Below, one piece after another: positions 51,733 to 59,269 of a stretch of 64,000 nucleotides of DNA. The notes below the pieces were generated by a model that saw only the letters and a program-made list of their open reading frames with translations, did not search any database and was not told the origin of the DNA. The stretch spans positions 169,700 to 233,699 of the forward strand of contig NZ_UNOZ01000028.1 in the NCBI RefSeq assembly GCF_900536025.1, given 5' to 3'. Source of the DNA: Pseudomonas reidholzensis (lineage in GTDB: Bacteria > Pseudomonadota > Gammaproteobacteria > Pseudomonadales > Pseudomonadaceae). The position numbers were made by a program, and so were the translations under genes. Within the stretch, counting starts at the first letter, position 1; each line of letters starts with the position of its first letter.

Positions 51733-53187
51733 TCAGCCGACCAGCGGATCACCGACATGCAGGATCTTCATGCCGTTGGTGCCACCGATGGTGTGGTAGC
51801 TGTCGCCCTTGGTCAGGATGACCCAGTCACCTTGCGCGACCAGGCCGCGCTGCAGCAGCTCGTCCACTGCCGCTTGGCTGACCTTGTCGGCCGGCAGCGA
51901 GGCCGGGTCGAAGGCGATCGGGTAGACGCCGCGGAACATCGCCGCACGGGCCTGGGTCGCGCGGTGCGGAGACAGCGCGTAGATCGGCACGTGCGAACGC
52001 AGGCGCGACATGATCAGCGGGGTGTAGCCACTCTCGGTGAGGGCGATGATCGCCTTGACGCCGGGGAAGTGGTTGGCGGTGTACATCGCCGCCAGGGCGA
52101 TGCTCTCGTCGCAGCGCTCGAAGGTGGTGTGCAGGCGATGGCTGGACTTCTGGTTGGTCGGGTGCTTCTCGGCACCCTGGCAGATCCGCGCCATGGCCTG
52201 GACCGCTTCGATCGGGTAGAGACCGGCGGCGCTTTCGGCCGACAGCATCACCGCGTCGGTGTTGTCGAGCACGGCGTTGGCCACGTCGGACACTTCGGCA
52301 CGGGTCGGCATCGGGTTCTGGATCATCGACTCCATCATCTGGGTCGCGACGATCACCGCCTTGTTGTTGCGGCGGGCGTGCTGGATGATCTTCTTCTGGA
52401 TACCGATCAGCTCGGCGTCGCCGATTTCCACACCCAGGTCACCACGGGCGACCATCACCGCGTCGGAGGCGGCGATCAGGGCGTCGAGGGTCTCGTCGTC
52501 GGCGACCGCTTCGGCGCGTTCGATCTTGGCCACCAGCCAGGCGCTGCCGCCGGACTCGTCACGCAGCTTGCGCGCGTATTCCATGTCCTTGGCGTCACGC
52601 GGGAACGACACGGCCAGGTAGTCCAGGTCCATTTCCGCGGCCAGCTTGATGTCGGCCTTGTCTTTTTCGGTCAGTGCCGGGGCGGTCAGGCCGCCACCTT
52701 TGCGGTTGATGCCTTTGTGGTCGGACAGCGGGCCGCCGACCAGCACCACGCAGTGCAGGGCGTCTGCAGTGGCGGTCTCGACGCGCATGACCACGCGGCC
52801 ATCATCGAGCAGCAGCTCGTCGTTCACGCCGCAGTCCTTGACCAGGTCGGGATAGTCGATCCCGACGATATCCTGGTTGCCTTCGGTCAGCGGGTGGACG
52901 GTGGAGAAGGTGAATTTGTCACCGATCTTCAGTTCGATGCGCTTGTTGCTGAACTTGGCGATGCGGATCTTCGGACCCTGCAGGTCGCCCAGCAGCGCGA
53001 CGTGGCGGCCGTTCTTGGCGGCGATCTCGCGGATCAGGCGGGCCCGGGCCTTGTGCTCGTCCGGGGTGCCGTGGGAGAAGTTCAGACGTGCCACGTCCAG
53101 GCCGGCGAGGATCAGTTGTTCGATCACTTCCGGCGAATTGCTGGCGGGGCCAAGGGTGGCGACGATTTTGGTACGGCGGATGGTCAT
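51733..53187 (-). CDS. pykA: Pyruvate kinase (PykA type)
   Basis: 484-residue glycolytic kinase. RRTKIVATLGPASNSPEVIEQ, LNFSHGTPDEH, LLGDLQGPKIR, the catalytic Lys in VAKIERAEAV, the metal site VMVARGDLGVEIG and the signature PTRAEVSDVANAVLDNTDAVMLSAESA are all present. It resembles the AMP/sugar-phosphate-activated PykA more than PykF, from N-terminal similarity (KIREIAAKxGRHVAxLGDLQGPK). In Pseudomonas it serves the lower Entner-Doudoroff route. ATG 53187 with TAGGAG upstream. Confidence 0.95.
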   Translation of the reverse strand: MTIRRTKIVATLGPASNSPEVIEQLILAGLDVARLNFSHGTPDEHKARARLIREIAAKNGRHVALLGDLQGPKIRIAKFSNKRIELKIGDKFTFSTVHPLTEGNQDIVGIDYPDLVKDCGVNDELLLDDGRVVMRVETATADALHCVVLVGGPLSDHKGINRKGGGLTAPALTEKDKADIKLAAEMDLDYLAVSFPRDAKDMEYARKLRDESGGSAWLVAKIERAEAVADDETLDALIAASDAVMVARGDLGVEIGDAELIGIQKKIIQHARRNNKAVIVATQMMESMIQNPMPTRAEVSDVANAVLDNTDAVMLSAESAAGLYPIEAVQAMARICQGAEKHPTNQKSSHRLHTTFERCDESIALAAMYTANHFPGVKAIIALTESGYTPLIMSRLRSHVPIYALSPHRATQARAAMFRGVYPIAFDPASLPADKVSQAAVDELLQRGLVAQGDWVILTKGDSYHTIGGTNGMKILHVGDPLVG

Positions 53188-53367
53188 GCACAGACTCCTA
53201 TAGTGAAGCGCAGCGAAAGGCTACTCCTTCGTTGCGCTGTAGTCATTGTTCCGTTGCACTACCTGGCATCCTGCGAGGGGGGCGTTTGAACGGTCGGGGT
53301 ATCCTTGCAAAAGCCTGTGAAGATTTGCCGTGCCAAGCCGATATACTGCGTAGCAAAGGAGATCCCC

Positions 53368-53754
53368 ATGCGAGCCCTGATCGTTTTAGCTGTCGCGGCC
53401 AGTGTCGTCGGCTGCACCCGTTGGTCGATGGACCATCACCTGAACAACGCCTACCGCGCCTATGACCGCGGCGACTGCCAGCGGGTCATGCTCGAGCTGT
53501 CGCAGGTCGACCGCACCAGCCGTGCGCGACCGTTCATCCATCCGGAAGTGGCGTTGCTGCGTGGCCAGTGCCTGGAGCGCCAGAACCTCTTCGTCGATGC
53601 CGCGCAGACTTACCAGTACCTGATCCAGCGCTACCCACAGAACGAGTACGCCTACCGCGCCCGTGCGCGCTTGCAGACCCTGGAAAAACTCGGCCACTAC
53701 CGCAGCGGTGAGCCCGCGGTGGCCAGCCCGGCGAAGGCTACCCCTTGGCGTTAA
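53368..53754 (+). CDS. Small TPR-like lipoprotein
   Basis: 128 residues. Lipoprotein signal MRALIVLAVAASVVGC with Cys16. The mature part contains one or two TPR-like helical pairs: NNAYRAYDRGDCQRVMLELSQV and FVDAAQTYQYLIQRYPQNEYAYRARARLQTLEKLG. ATG 53368 with AAAGGAGAT upstream; longer in-frame readings lack a signal peptide. Function unknown; small TPR lipoproteins often assist secretion or envelope assembly. Divergent from pykA. Confidence 0.85.
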   Translation: MRALIVLAVAASVVGCTRWSMDHHLNNAYRAYDRGDCQRVMLELSQVDRTSRARPFIHPEVALLRGQCLERQNLFVDAAQTYQYLIQRYPQNEYAYRARARLQTLEKLGHYRSGEPAVASPAKATPWR

Positions 53755-53878
53755 CACCAAGGTGTCGTTGATTTCACGAGATTTGCCACGGCGGCTGGAC
53801 TAACCTGTATCTTAGCTGTAACAGCAACCGCCAGTACCGTGCATTCCTGGCTTCGGGTACGGGACATCACTTGCGATC

Positions 53879-54238
53879 ATGTTTATCCAGCGCCACATCC
53901 AACGTCACCAGTTACCTTGTGTGCTCAAGGTCTACAACCGTTTCACCGACCAGCAGATCGGATACCTGGGTAATGCCTCCGAAGACGGCCTGATGCTGAT
54001 CAGTACCTTGCCGGTACTGGTCGGGCCGGATTTCGAACTGCAGCTGCGTGTGCCATTGGCCAGCGGCGGGCATCAGTTCATCAACCTCACGGCCAGTTGC
54101 CTGTGGTGCCGGGAAGACCAGACGCCCGGGCACTACGACTCGGGCTTCATGCTGCTGCAGGCGCCGCGCGAGTACGACGACTTCGTCCGTTCGCTGCGCG
54201 ATTTCTTCAGTTTCCGCCCGGCCAACGCCTCGGCCTGA
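53879..54238 (+). CDS. PilZ domain protein (c-di-GMP receptor candidate)
   Basis: 119 residues, a single PilZ domain. The two c-di-GMP motifs are present: RxxxR as RHIQR (residues 5-9) and (D/N)xSxxG as NASEDG. The spacing of about 27 residues fits the family. The rest is beta-barrel like. Likely a small adaptor switched by c-di-GMP; its target is unknown. Encoded 90 bases upstream of sbcB. The ATG lacks a strong ribosome site. Confidence 0.87.
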   Translation: MFIQRHIQRHQLPCVLKVYNRFTDQQIGYLGNASEDGLMLISTLPVLVGPDFELQLRVPLASGGHQFINLTASCLWCREDQTPGHYDSGFMLLQAPREYDDFVRSLRDFFSFRPANASA

Positions 54239-54293
54239 GCGCCGGCGACACACCTTGCCCGCATTGGGGATTCGATTTGGCCGCCCAGGCCGC

Positions 54294-54299
54294 TAGACT
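54294..54299 (+). promoter_or_regulatory. Candidate -10 of sbcB within a repeated promoter-like box
   Basis: AGGCCGCTAGACT lies 30 bases before sbcB and recurs at 56461-56473 before purU. TAGACT is a plausible -10; neither copy has a convincing -35. Confidence 0.3.
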
Positions 54300-54328
54300 C
54301 ACGGTCGACCTAGTGACAGGAACACCCC

Positions 54329-55759
54329 GTGAGCTCCAGCATCTTCTGGCACGACTACGAAACCACCGGCATCAACCCGCGCTGCGACCGCCCGTTGCAG
54401 ATGGCGGGTGTGCGTACCGACCTCGACCTCAACGAGATCGAAGCGCCGGTCAACCTCTATTGCCGCCCCTCGGACGATATCCTGCCGCACCCGGCGGCGT
54501 GCCTGGTGACCGGTATCACCCCTGAGCAGTTGGCCAGCAAGGGCCTGTGCGAAGCCGAGTTCATGACCCGGGTGCACCAGCAACTGGTTCGCCCCGGCAC
54601 CTGCGGTGCGGGCTACAACACCCTGCGCTTCGATGACGAGGTGACCCGCTACAGCCTCTACCGCAATTTTTTCGACCCGTATGCGCGCGAGTGGCAAGGC
54701 GGCAACAGCCGCTGGGACCTGATCGACGTGGTGCGCACCGCCTACGCGCTGCGCCCGGATGGCATCGTCTGGCCGCAACAGGACGGGCGCACCAGCCTTC
54801 GCCTGGAGTTGCTCAGCAAGGCCAACGGGATCGACCATGGGCATGCCCACGAAGCGCTTTCCGACGTGCGGGCGACGATTGCCCTGGCGCGGTTGATCCG
54901 CGAAAAACAGCCGCGCTTGTATGACTGGTTATTTCAGTTGCGCAGCAAGCACAAGGTGATGGAACAGATTCGCCTGTTACAGCCGCTGGTGCATATTTCC
55001 GGGCGGTTCTCCGCCGAGCGCAGTTATATCGGCGTGGTACTGCCGTTGGCGTGGCACCCGCGTAATCGTAATGCATTGATTGTCTGCGACCTGCAGCAGG
55101 ACGCGTCACCGTTAATAAATGAAACCGCTGAAACATTGCGTGACCGTTTGTACACCCGCCGTGACCAACTCGCTGTAGGACAATTACCGGTACCGTTGAA
55201 GTTGGTACAGATCAACCGTTGCCCGGTGCTGGCGCCTTTGAACGTATTGCGCCCGGCGGATCAACAGCGTCTGGGCATCGACATCGGCGTGCTGCAATCG
55301 CGCGCGGAAGAGTTGGCGCGCCAGCAGGCAGAGTGGCAGGACAAATTGCCGGCTGTTTATAGTGCAGAAGAATTTGCCCCCTGCGAAGATCCCGAACAGC
55401 AGTTGTACGGTGGTTTCCTCGGTGATCGAGATCGCCGCCTGTGCGAGCAGGTACGTGAGGCAGACCCTCATCAATTAGCGCAGTCGCCGTGGATGTTCGA
55501 TGACCCGCGTATGCCTGAGCTGCTCTTTCGCTACCGTGCGCGCAACTTCTACGACACCCTCGATGAACAGGAACGGCAGCGTTGGCAGCAATTCTGCCAG
55601 CAGCGCCTGGCTGATCCGCAGCTGGGCGCACCGATTACCCTGGGTGATTTCCAGCAGGCATGGCAGAGCAGTTGGCAAAGCGCCGATGCGGCGGGGCGGC
55701 AGGTACTGGAGGCGTGGCAGGCGCATGTCGGGCAGTTGCAGGCCCAGTTGCAGCTGTGA
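54329..55759 (+). CDS. sbcB: Exodeoxyribonuclease I (SbcB)
   Basis: 476-residue 3'-5' single-strand exonuclease that cleans up recombination and mismatch-repair intermediates. DEDDh exonuclease motifs: FWHDYETTGINPRCDR (Asp/Glu pair), AGYNTLRFDDEVTRYSLYRNF, and HEALSDVRATIALARLI with the catalytic His-Asp. The C-terminal SH3-like and helical domains typical of ExoI follow from about residue 200 (HISGRFSAERSYIGVVLPLAWHP). GTG start. The 3' part, from about 54950, is noticeably less GC-biased than the 5' part, but the frame is intact and ends at a strong terminator. Confidence 0.95.
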   Translation: MSSSIFWHDYETTGINPRCDRPLQMAGVRTDLDLNEIEAPVNLYCRPSDDILPHPAACLVTGITPEQLASKGLCEAEFMTRVHQQLVRPGTCGAGYNTLRFDDEVTRYSLYRNFFDPYAREWQGGNSRWDLIDVVRTAYALRPDGIVWPQQDGRTSLRLELLSKANGIDHGHAHEALSDVRATIALARLIREKQPRLYDWLFQLRSKHKVMEQIRLLQPLVHISGRFSAERSYIGVVLPLAWHPRNRNALIVCDLQQDASPLINETAETLRDRLYTRRDQLAVGQLPVPLKLVQINRCPVLAPLNVLRPADQQRLGIDIGVLQSRAEELARQQAEWQDKLPAVYSAEEFAPCEDPEQQLYGGFLGDRDRRLCEQVREADPHQLAQSPWMFDDPRMPELLFRYRARNFYDTLDEQERQRWQQFCQQRLADPQLGAPITLGDFQQAWQSSWQSADAAGRQVLEAWQAHVGQLQAQLQL

Positions 55760-55775
55760 GTGTTAAAAGCCCATA

Positions 55776-55804
55776 AAAAAACGCCGGCAATTGCCGGCGT
55801 TTTT
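55776..55804. terminator. Bidirectional terminator between sbcB and mvaT
   Basis: AAAAACGCCGGCAA and TTGCCGGCGTTTTT form a perfect palindrome between convergent genes. Confidence 0.93.
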
Positions 55805-55827
55805 GCAGGGGTACTGCAGTGGAACTA

Positions 55828-56205
55828 TCAGTCCAGCAGGGTTGCCCAGCCTTCAACCACATCGCCACCCCATTTGGCTTTCCATTCTTTCAGGGTCTTG
55901 TGGTTGCCGCCTTTGGTTTCGATGACTTCACCGTTGTGCGGGTTTTTGTATTGCTTGACCTTGCGCGCACGCTTGGTGGCGGTGGTCTTCACGGCGCCAC
56001 GTGGGGCTTTGCTCAGTTTCGACTCTGGGTCGAGCAGGGCAATCACGTCGCGCAGCGACTTGGAGTATTCGCCCATCAGGGTGCGCAGCTTGCCTTCGAA
56101 TTCCAGCTCTTTCTTCAGCTTGTCATCTTGCGACAGGTTGGCCAGACGCGCTTGAAGTTCTTTGATGGCTTCTTCGGTCGCGCGGTATTCGTTGATCAGG
56201 GACAT
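55828..56205 (-). CDS. mvaT: H-NS-like nucleoid protein of the MvaT/TurA family
   Basis: 125 residues. N-terminal coiled-coil oligomerisation helix (MSLINEYRATEEAIKELQAR...), a middle second dimer region, and a C-terminal DNA-binding domain KQYKNPHNGEVIETKGGNHKTLKEWK, with the GGNHKTLKEW core of MvaT proteins. It silences AT-rich and horizontally acquired DNA. Position beside sbcB and purU matches TurA of P. putida and MvaT of P. aeruginosa as I recall. Pseudomonas usually carries at least one paralogue elsewhere (MvaU/TurB). Confidence 0.94.
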   Translation of the reverse strand: MSLINEYRATEEAIKELQARLANLSQDDKLKKELEFEGKLRTLMGEYSKSLRDVIALLDPESKLSKAPRGAVKTTATKRARKVKQYKNPHNGEVIETKGGNHKTLKEWKAKWGGDVVEGWATLLD

Positions 56206-56248
56206 GGCGTGTTCCTTAAATGCATGTACAGGGAGACAGTGTGGGCCA

Positions 56249-56277
56249 ATAATAGACAGGCGATACTCTCAAGTAAA
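56249..56277 (-). promoter_or_regulatory. Promoter of mvaT
   Basis: Reading leftward, TTTACT (56277-56272) and TATTAT (56254-56249) with a 17-base spacer, about 44 bases before the ATG. The flank is AT-rich, as expected for a self-regulated H-NS-type gene. Confidence 0.55.
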
Positions 56278-56506
56278 CAATTAATAAAGGCATCAATTGT
56301 CATGCCGCTGCTAATAACTAGTGCGCCAGGTTAAGAAAAATTTACATATGTCGGAGACGCGACCGGGTTATCGCGCTGTTCATGGCTAATTGTCGTGGCT
56401 CCACGCGCCGCCGGCCGGGCGCTCGCCGGGGGTAACGATGACTACTGCGTTTTTCCTGACAGGCCGCTAGACTATGCGCCTTTGCGAAGTTCTTGGAGTC
56501 TCACTC

Positions 56507-57358
56507 ATGCGCACCTATCGTCTGGTGATCGCTTGCCCCGACCGTGTCGGTATCGTGGCGAAAGTCAGTAATTTCCTGGCGCTGTACAACGGCTGGATCA
56601 ACGAAGCGAGCCACCACTCCGACGTGCAGAGTGGCTGGTTCTTCATGCGTCATGAAATTCGCGCCGAGTCGCTGCCGTTCGGTATCGAGGCGTTCCGTGA
56701 AGCGTTCGCGCCGATTGCCGACGAGTTCTCCATGATCTGGCGGGTCACCGACTCGGCGCAGAAGAAGCGCGTGGTGCTGATGGCCAGCCGCGAGTCGCAC
56801 TGCCTGGCCGACCTGCTGCACCGCTGGCACACCGATGAACTGGATTGCGACATTCCGTGCGTGATCTCCAACCATGACGACCTGCGCAGCATGGTCGAGT
56901 GGCATGGCATTCCGTTCTTCCACGTCCCGGTCGACCCGAAAGACAAGCAACCGGCCTTTGCCGAAGTGTCGCGTCTGGTCGAGGAGCACGCGGCCGACGT
57001 CGTTGTGCTGGCGCGTTACATGCAAATCCTGCCGCCGCAGCTGTGCCAGCAGTACGCCGAAAAAGTGATCAACATCCATCACAGCTTCCTGCCGTCGTTT
57101 GTCGGTGCCAAGCCGTATCACCAGGCAGCGCTGCGCGGCGTCAAACTGATCGGCGCGACCTGCCACTACGTCACCGAAGAGCTCGACGCCGGCCCGATCA
57201 TCGAGCAGGACGTGGTTCGTGTCAGCCATGCCGACAGCATCGAAGACATGGTCCGCTTCGGCCGCGACGTCGAGAAGATGGTGCTCGCCCGTGGCCTGCG
57301 TCATCACCTTGAAGACCGCGTGCTGGTGCACGGTAATAAGACCGTGGTGTTCGACTGA
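56507..57358 (+). CDS. purU: Formyltetrahydrofolate deformylase PurU
   Basis: 283-residue enzyme releasing formate from 10-formyl-THF, balancing one-carbon pools and feeding PurT. N-terminal ACT domain (about 1-80, MRTYRLVIACPDRVGIVAKVS) and a C-terminal formyl-transferase domain: VLMASRESHCLADLL, CVISNHDDLRSMVEWHGIPF, INIHHSFLPSFVGAKPYHQAALRGVKLIGATCHYVTEELDAGPII (in parts), with the catalytic Asn/His/Asp set. The ATG at 56507 fits the family start; an upstream in-frame ATG at 56474 does not. Confidence 0.95.
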   Translation: MRTYRLVIACPDRVGIVAKVSNFLALYNGWINEASHHSDVQSGWFFMRHEIRAESLPFGIEAFREAFAPIADEFSMIWRVTDSAQKKRVVLMASRESHCLADLLHRWHTDELDCDIPCVISNHDDLRSMVEWHGIPFFHVPVDPKDKQPAFAEVSRLVEEHAADVVVLARYMQILPPQLCQQYAEKVINIHHSFLPSFVGAKPYHQAALRGVKLIGATCHYVTEELDAGPIIEQDVVRVSHADSIEDMVRFGRDVEKMVLARGLRHHLEDRVLVHGNKTVVFD

Positions 57359-57373
57359 GACGAGGCCGGGGCG

Positions 57374-57610
57374 ATGGCTGATCCACGCGACAAGGCGGCT
57401 GCCAAGGCGCCGCCGACGCTGGGCGAGGGCTGCCTGGCGCGTTTCGATCCCGACGCCTTGAGCGAGCAGGACGGTACCGAGTTTGCCGGTGCCGCCGAGC
57501 TCTGGCGTCAGCTCAACCCGCCTGATGACGACGCCAGCGCTCCAGCAGCGGACGCGCCAGCAGGCAGACGAACACCGGTCCGCCCGCCAGCAGATAGAAG
57601 TAGTAGGTAA
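57374..57610 (+). CDS. Doubtful small ORF after purU, overlapping a convergent gene
   Basis: 78 codons starting 15 bases after purU, with a GAGG upstream of the ATG. The first 55 residues are acidic and look protein-like (LGEGCLARFDPDALSEQDG), while the last 25 are Pro/Ala/Arg-rich low complexity. Its last 98 bases overlap the end of the convergent UPF0104 gene. It could be a real short gene, a remnant truncated by rearrangement, or chance. No family recognised. Confidence 0.3.
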   Translation: MADPRDKAAAKAPPTLGEGCLARFDPDALSEQDGTEFAGAAELWRQLNPPDDDASAPAADAPAGRRTPVRPPADRSSR

Positions 57611-58508
57611 CGGCGCGCCACAGGAGGATCGCCGCGGCCGCGGTCGAGCTGCCCACCAGGGGCGTCAACAGGCTCGCCGAGGTCAGTTCTGCAGCGCCTG
57701 CGCCGCCCGGCAGCAGGCTGAACTGGCCGGCACTCAGCGAGAGCATCTGCACCAGGAAGCTGGGGATCCACGCCAGCTCCACGCCCAACCCGCGCAACAC
57801 CAGGTACAGCACGCTGTAGCGCAGGCTCCAGTGCACGCACGTGAGGCCGAACACCAGCACCAGGGTGCGCTTGGGCAGGCGCCAGGTGTCGGCCAGCGCC
57901 TGCACGAAGCGCAGCAGCTTGCGCGCCCAGCGGCGCTGGCGCTGGGCGGCCAGGCCCAGCCGGCGCAGCAGTCGGCCGTTGGCGCGCATCAGCGGGCGGC
58001 GGTAGCGCAGCAGGGCGATGACCCCGGCGAGTGCTGTGCAGAGCATCAGCGCGCTGCCCAGCAGCATGCTCTCCTGGCTGCGCCCGAGGCTGTGGAACAA
58101 GGCGTAGCCGGCGATCGCCAGCATCGCGCAGAAGAAGAACAGCAGGTCATTCAGCTGGTCCATGGCGAACACCGCGCCACTGCGCGCGGGGCCGATCCGG
58201 TCGCGGGCCAGCAGGGCCATCAGGGTCAACGGCCCGCCGCTGCCGCCGGGCGTGGTGCAGATGGCGAATTCGGTGGCCATTACTACGCCCAGGCTGCGTA
58301 CCCGGCCCAGCTTCGCGCCTTGCTCGCCGAGCAACAGCCGCAGGCGCAACGCGTTGATCACCCAGCACAGCAGGATCATCCCCAGCAGCGTCAGCATGAG
58401 GCCGGGGTCGAACGTGCGCAGCCTTGGCAGCAGCTCGCTGCCGCCGAGCACGGCCGGTACCAGCAAGGCCAGCAGCAAGGCCAGGGCGAGCCAGCCCAGG
58501 CGGTTCAT
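57513..58508 (-). CDS. UPF0104 / lysylphosphatidylglycerol synthase-like integral membrane protein
   Basis: 331 residues, about eight membrane segments. Segments NALRLRLLLGEQG, CTTPGGSGGPLTLMALLARD, VFAMDQLNDLLFFF and SLSAGQFSLLPGGAGAAELTSASLL match the UPF0104/AglD2 family, related to the flippase half of MprF. No lysyl-transferase domain is present. In other systems relatives move or synthesise lipid-linked products, so a lipid carrier or glycolipid transporter role is possible. It is the last gene of a three-gene leftward operon, its ATG overlapping the DUF2334 stop by four bases. Confidence 0.85.
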   Translation of the reverse strand: MNRLGWLALALLLALLVPAVLGGSELLPRLRTFDPGLMLTLLGMILLCWVINALRLRLLLGEQGAKLGRVRSLGVVMATEFAICTTPGGSGGPLTLMALLARDRIGPARSGAVFAMDQLNDLLFFFCAMLAIAGYALFHSLGRSQESMLLGSALMLCTALAGVIALLRYRRPLMRANGRLLRRLGLAAQRQRRWARKLLRFVQALADTWRLPKRTLVLVFGLTCVHWSLRYSVLYLVLRGLGVELAWIPSFLVQMLSLSAGQFSLLPGGAGAAELTSASLLTPLVGSSTAAAAILLWRAVTYYFYLLAGGPVFVCLLARPLLERWRRHQAG

Positions 58509-59269
58509 GCGGCGACCTGGCGGTCCAGCCAGGCGGACTTGGTCAAGGGTTGGCGGCCTTGCTCCAGCAGCGTCTGTAGCGTCCGCAGCCAATACTCGCG
58601 CGAGGCCCGGTGGCGCATGTCGACGGGGTGCAGGCCCAGGCGCAAGGTCGGCGCCTCGCGCCAGCGCCGGCACTGCCAGTCGCAGACCACCCGCGATAGC
58701 CCCCGACGCCAGGCGCTGCGTGCGCTCCAGACCAACCCCGGGGCGTCGATGGCGGTGAACTCGGGCAGGCGATAAAGGTGCTGTGGGGTGCTGGTGTAGC
58801 GCAGCGGCAGTTGGCGCAGGGCCTGGCGCGTGCCTTCGCTCATCAGCCAGGCGGGGGCGACGAAGCCGGCCACTGGCCAACCGTGCCGATCGAACAGCGC
58901 CAGGCCGTCGTGCAGGCGCTGCAGGGCCTGCGCCTGGTCGAGCGCGTAGAACTCACCCTCGTGGGTGTAGATCCGGCGCATGAAGTAGTCGCGCGTGCTG
59001 CGCGGCGCAGGGCCATCGTCGGCATGGTAGTAACCGTGCAGGGCCAGCTCGTCGCCCTGCTGCAGGCGCCGCTCGAGCAGTTGGCAGAAGCCCGGCGCGC
59101 GGCTGAGGGCGTTGCGGTGATGAAAGTCCGGCACCACCAGCCAGGTCATCGGCACCTCGCCGAGTCGGTCGACGGCTTCGACGAAGGGCTGGTAGTCGGG
59201 CCAGGTCTCGGGCGCGACATCGTGCAGCACCAGCATCAGGCTGCGTGGCTGGGGCGTGGGCTCAGGCAT
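58505..59269 (-). CDS. DUF2334 polysaccharide-deacetylase-like protein
   Basis: 254 residues of the NodB-like carbohydrate esterase fold: LMLVLHDVAPETWPDYQPF with the motif-1 Asp, MTWLVVPDFH, and GDELALHGYYHAD with the metal-binding HGYYH, followed by VAGFVAPAWLMSEGTRQAL and LRLGLHPVDMRH. The H-x3-H of motif 2 and a late catalytic His are therefore visible. No signal peptide, so it acts in the cytoplasm or at the inner face. Start ATG 59269 lies within the end of the glycosyltransferase gene (eight-base overlap). Substrate unknown. Confidence 0.85.
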   Translation of the reverse strand: MPEPTPQPRSLMLVLHDVAPETWPDYQPFVEAVDRLGEVPMTWLVVPDFHHRNALSRAPGFCQLLERRLQQGDELALHGYYHADDGPAPRSTRDYFMRRIYTHEGEFYALDQAQALQRLHDGLALFDRHGWPVAGFVAPAWLMSEGTRQALRQLPLRYTSTPQHLYRLPEFTAIDAPGLVWSARSAWRRGLSRVVCDWQCRRWREAPTLRLGLHPVDMRHRASREYWLRTLQTLLEQGRQPLTKSAWLDRQVAA

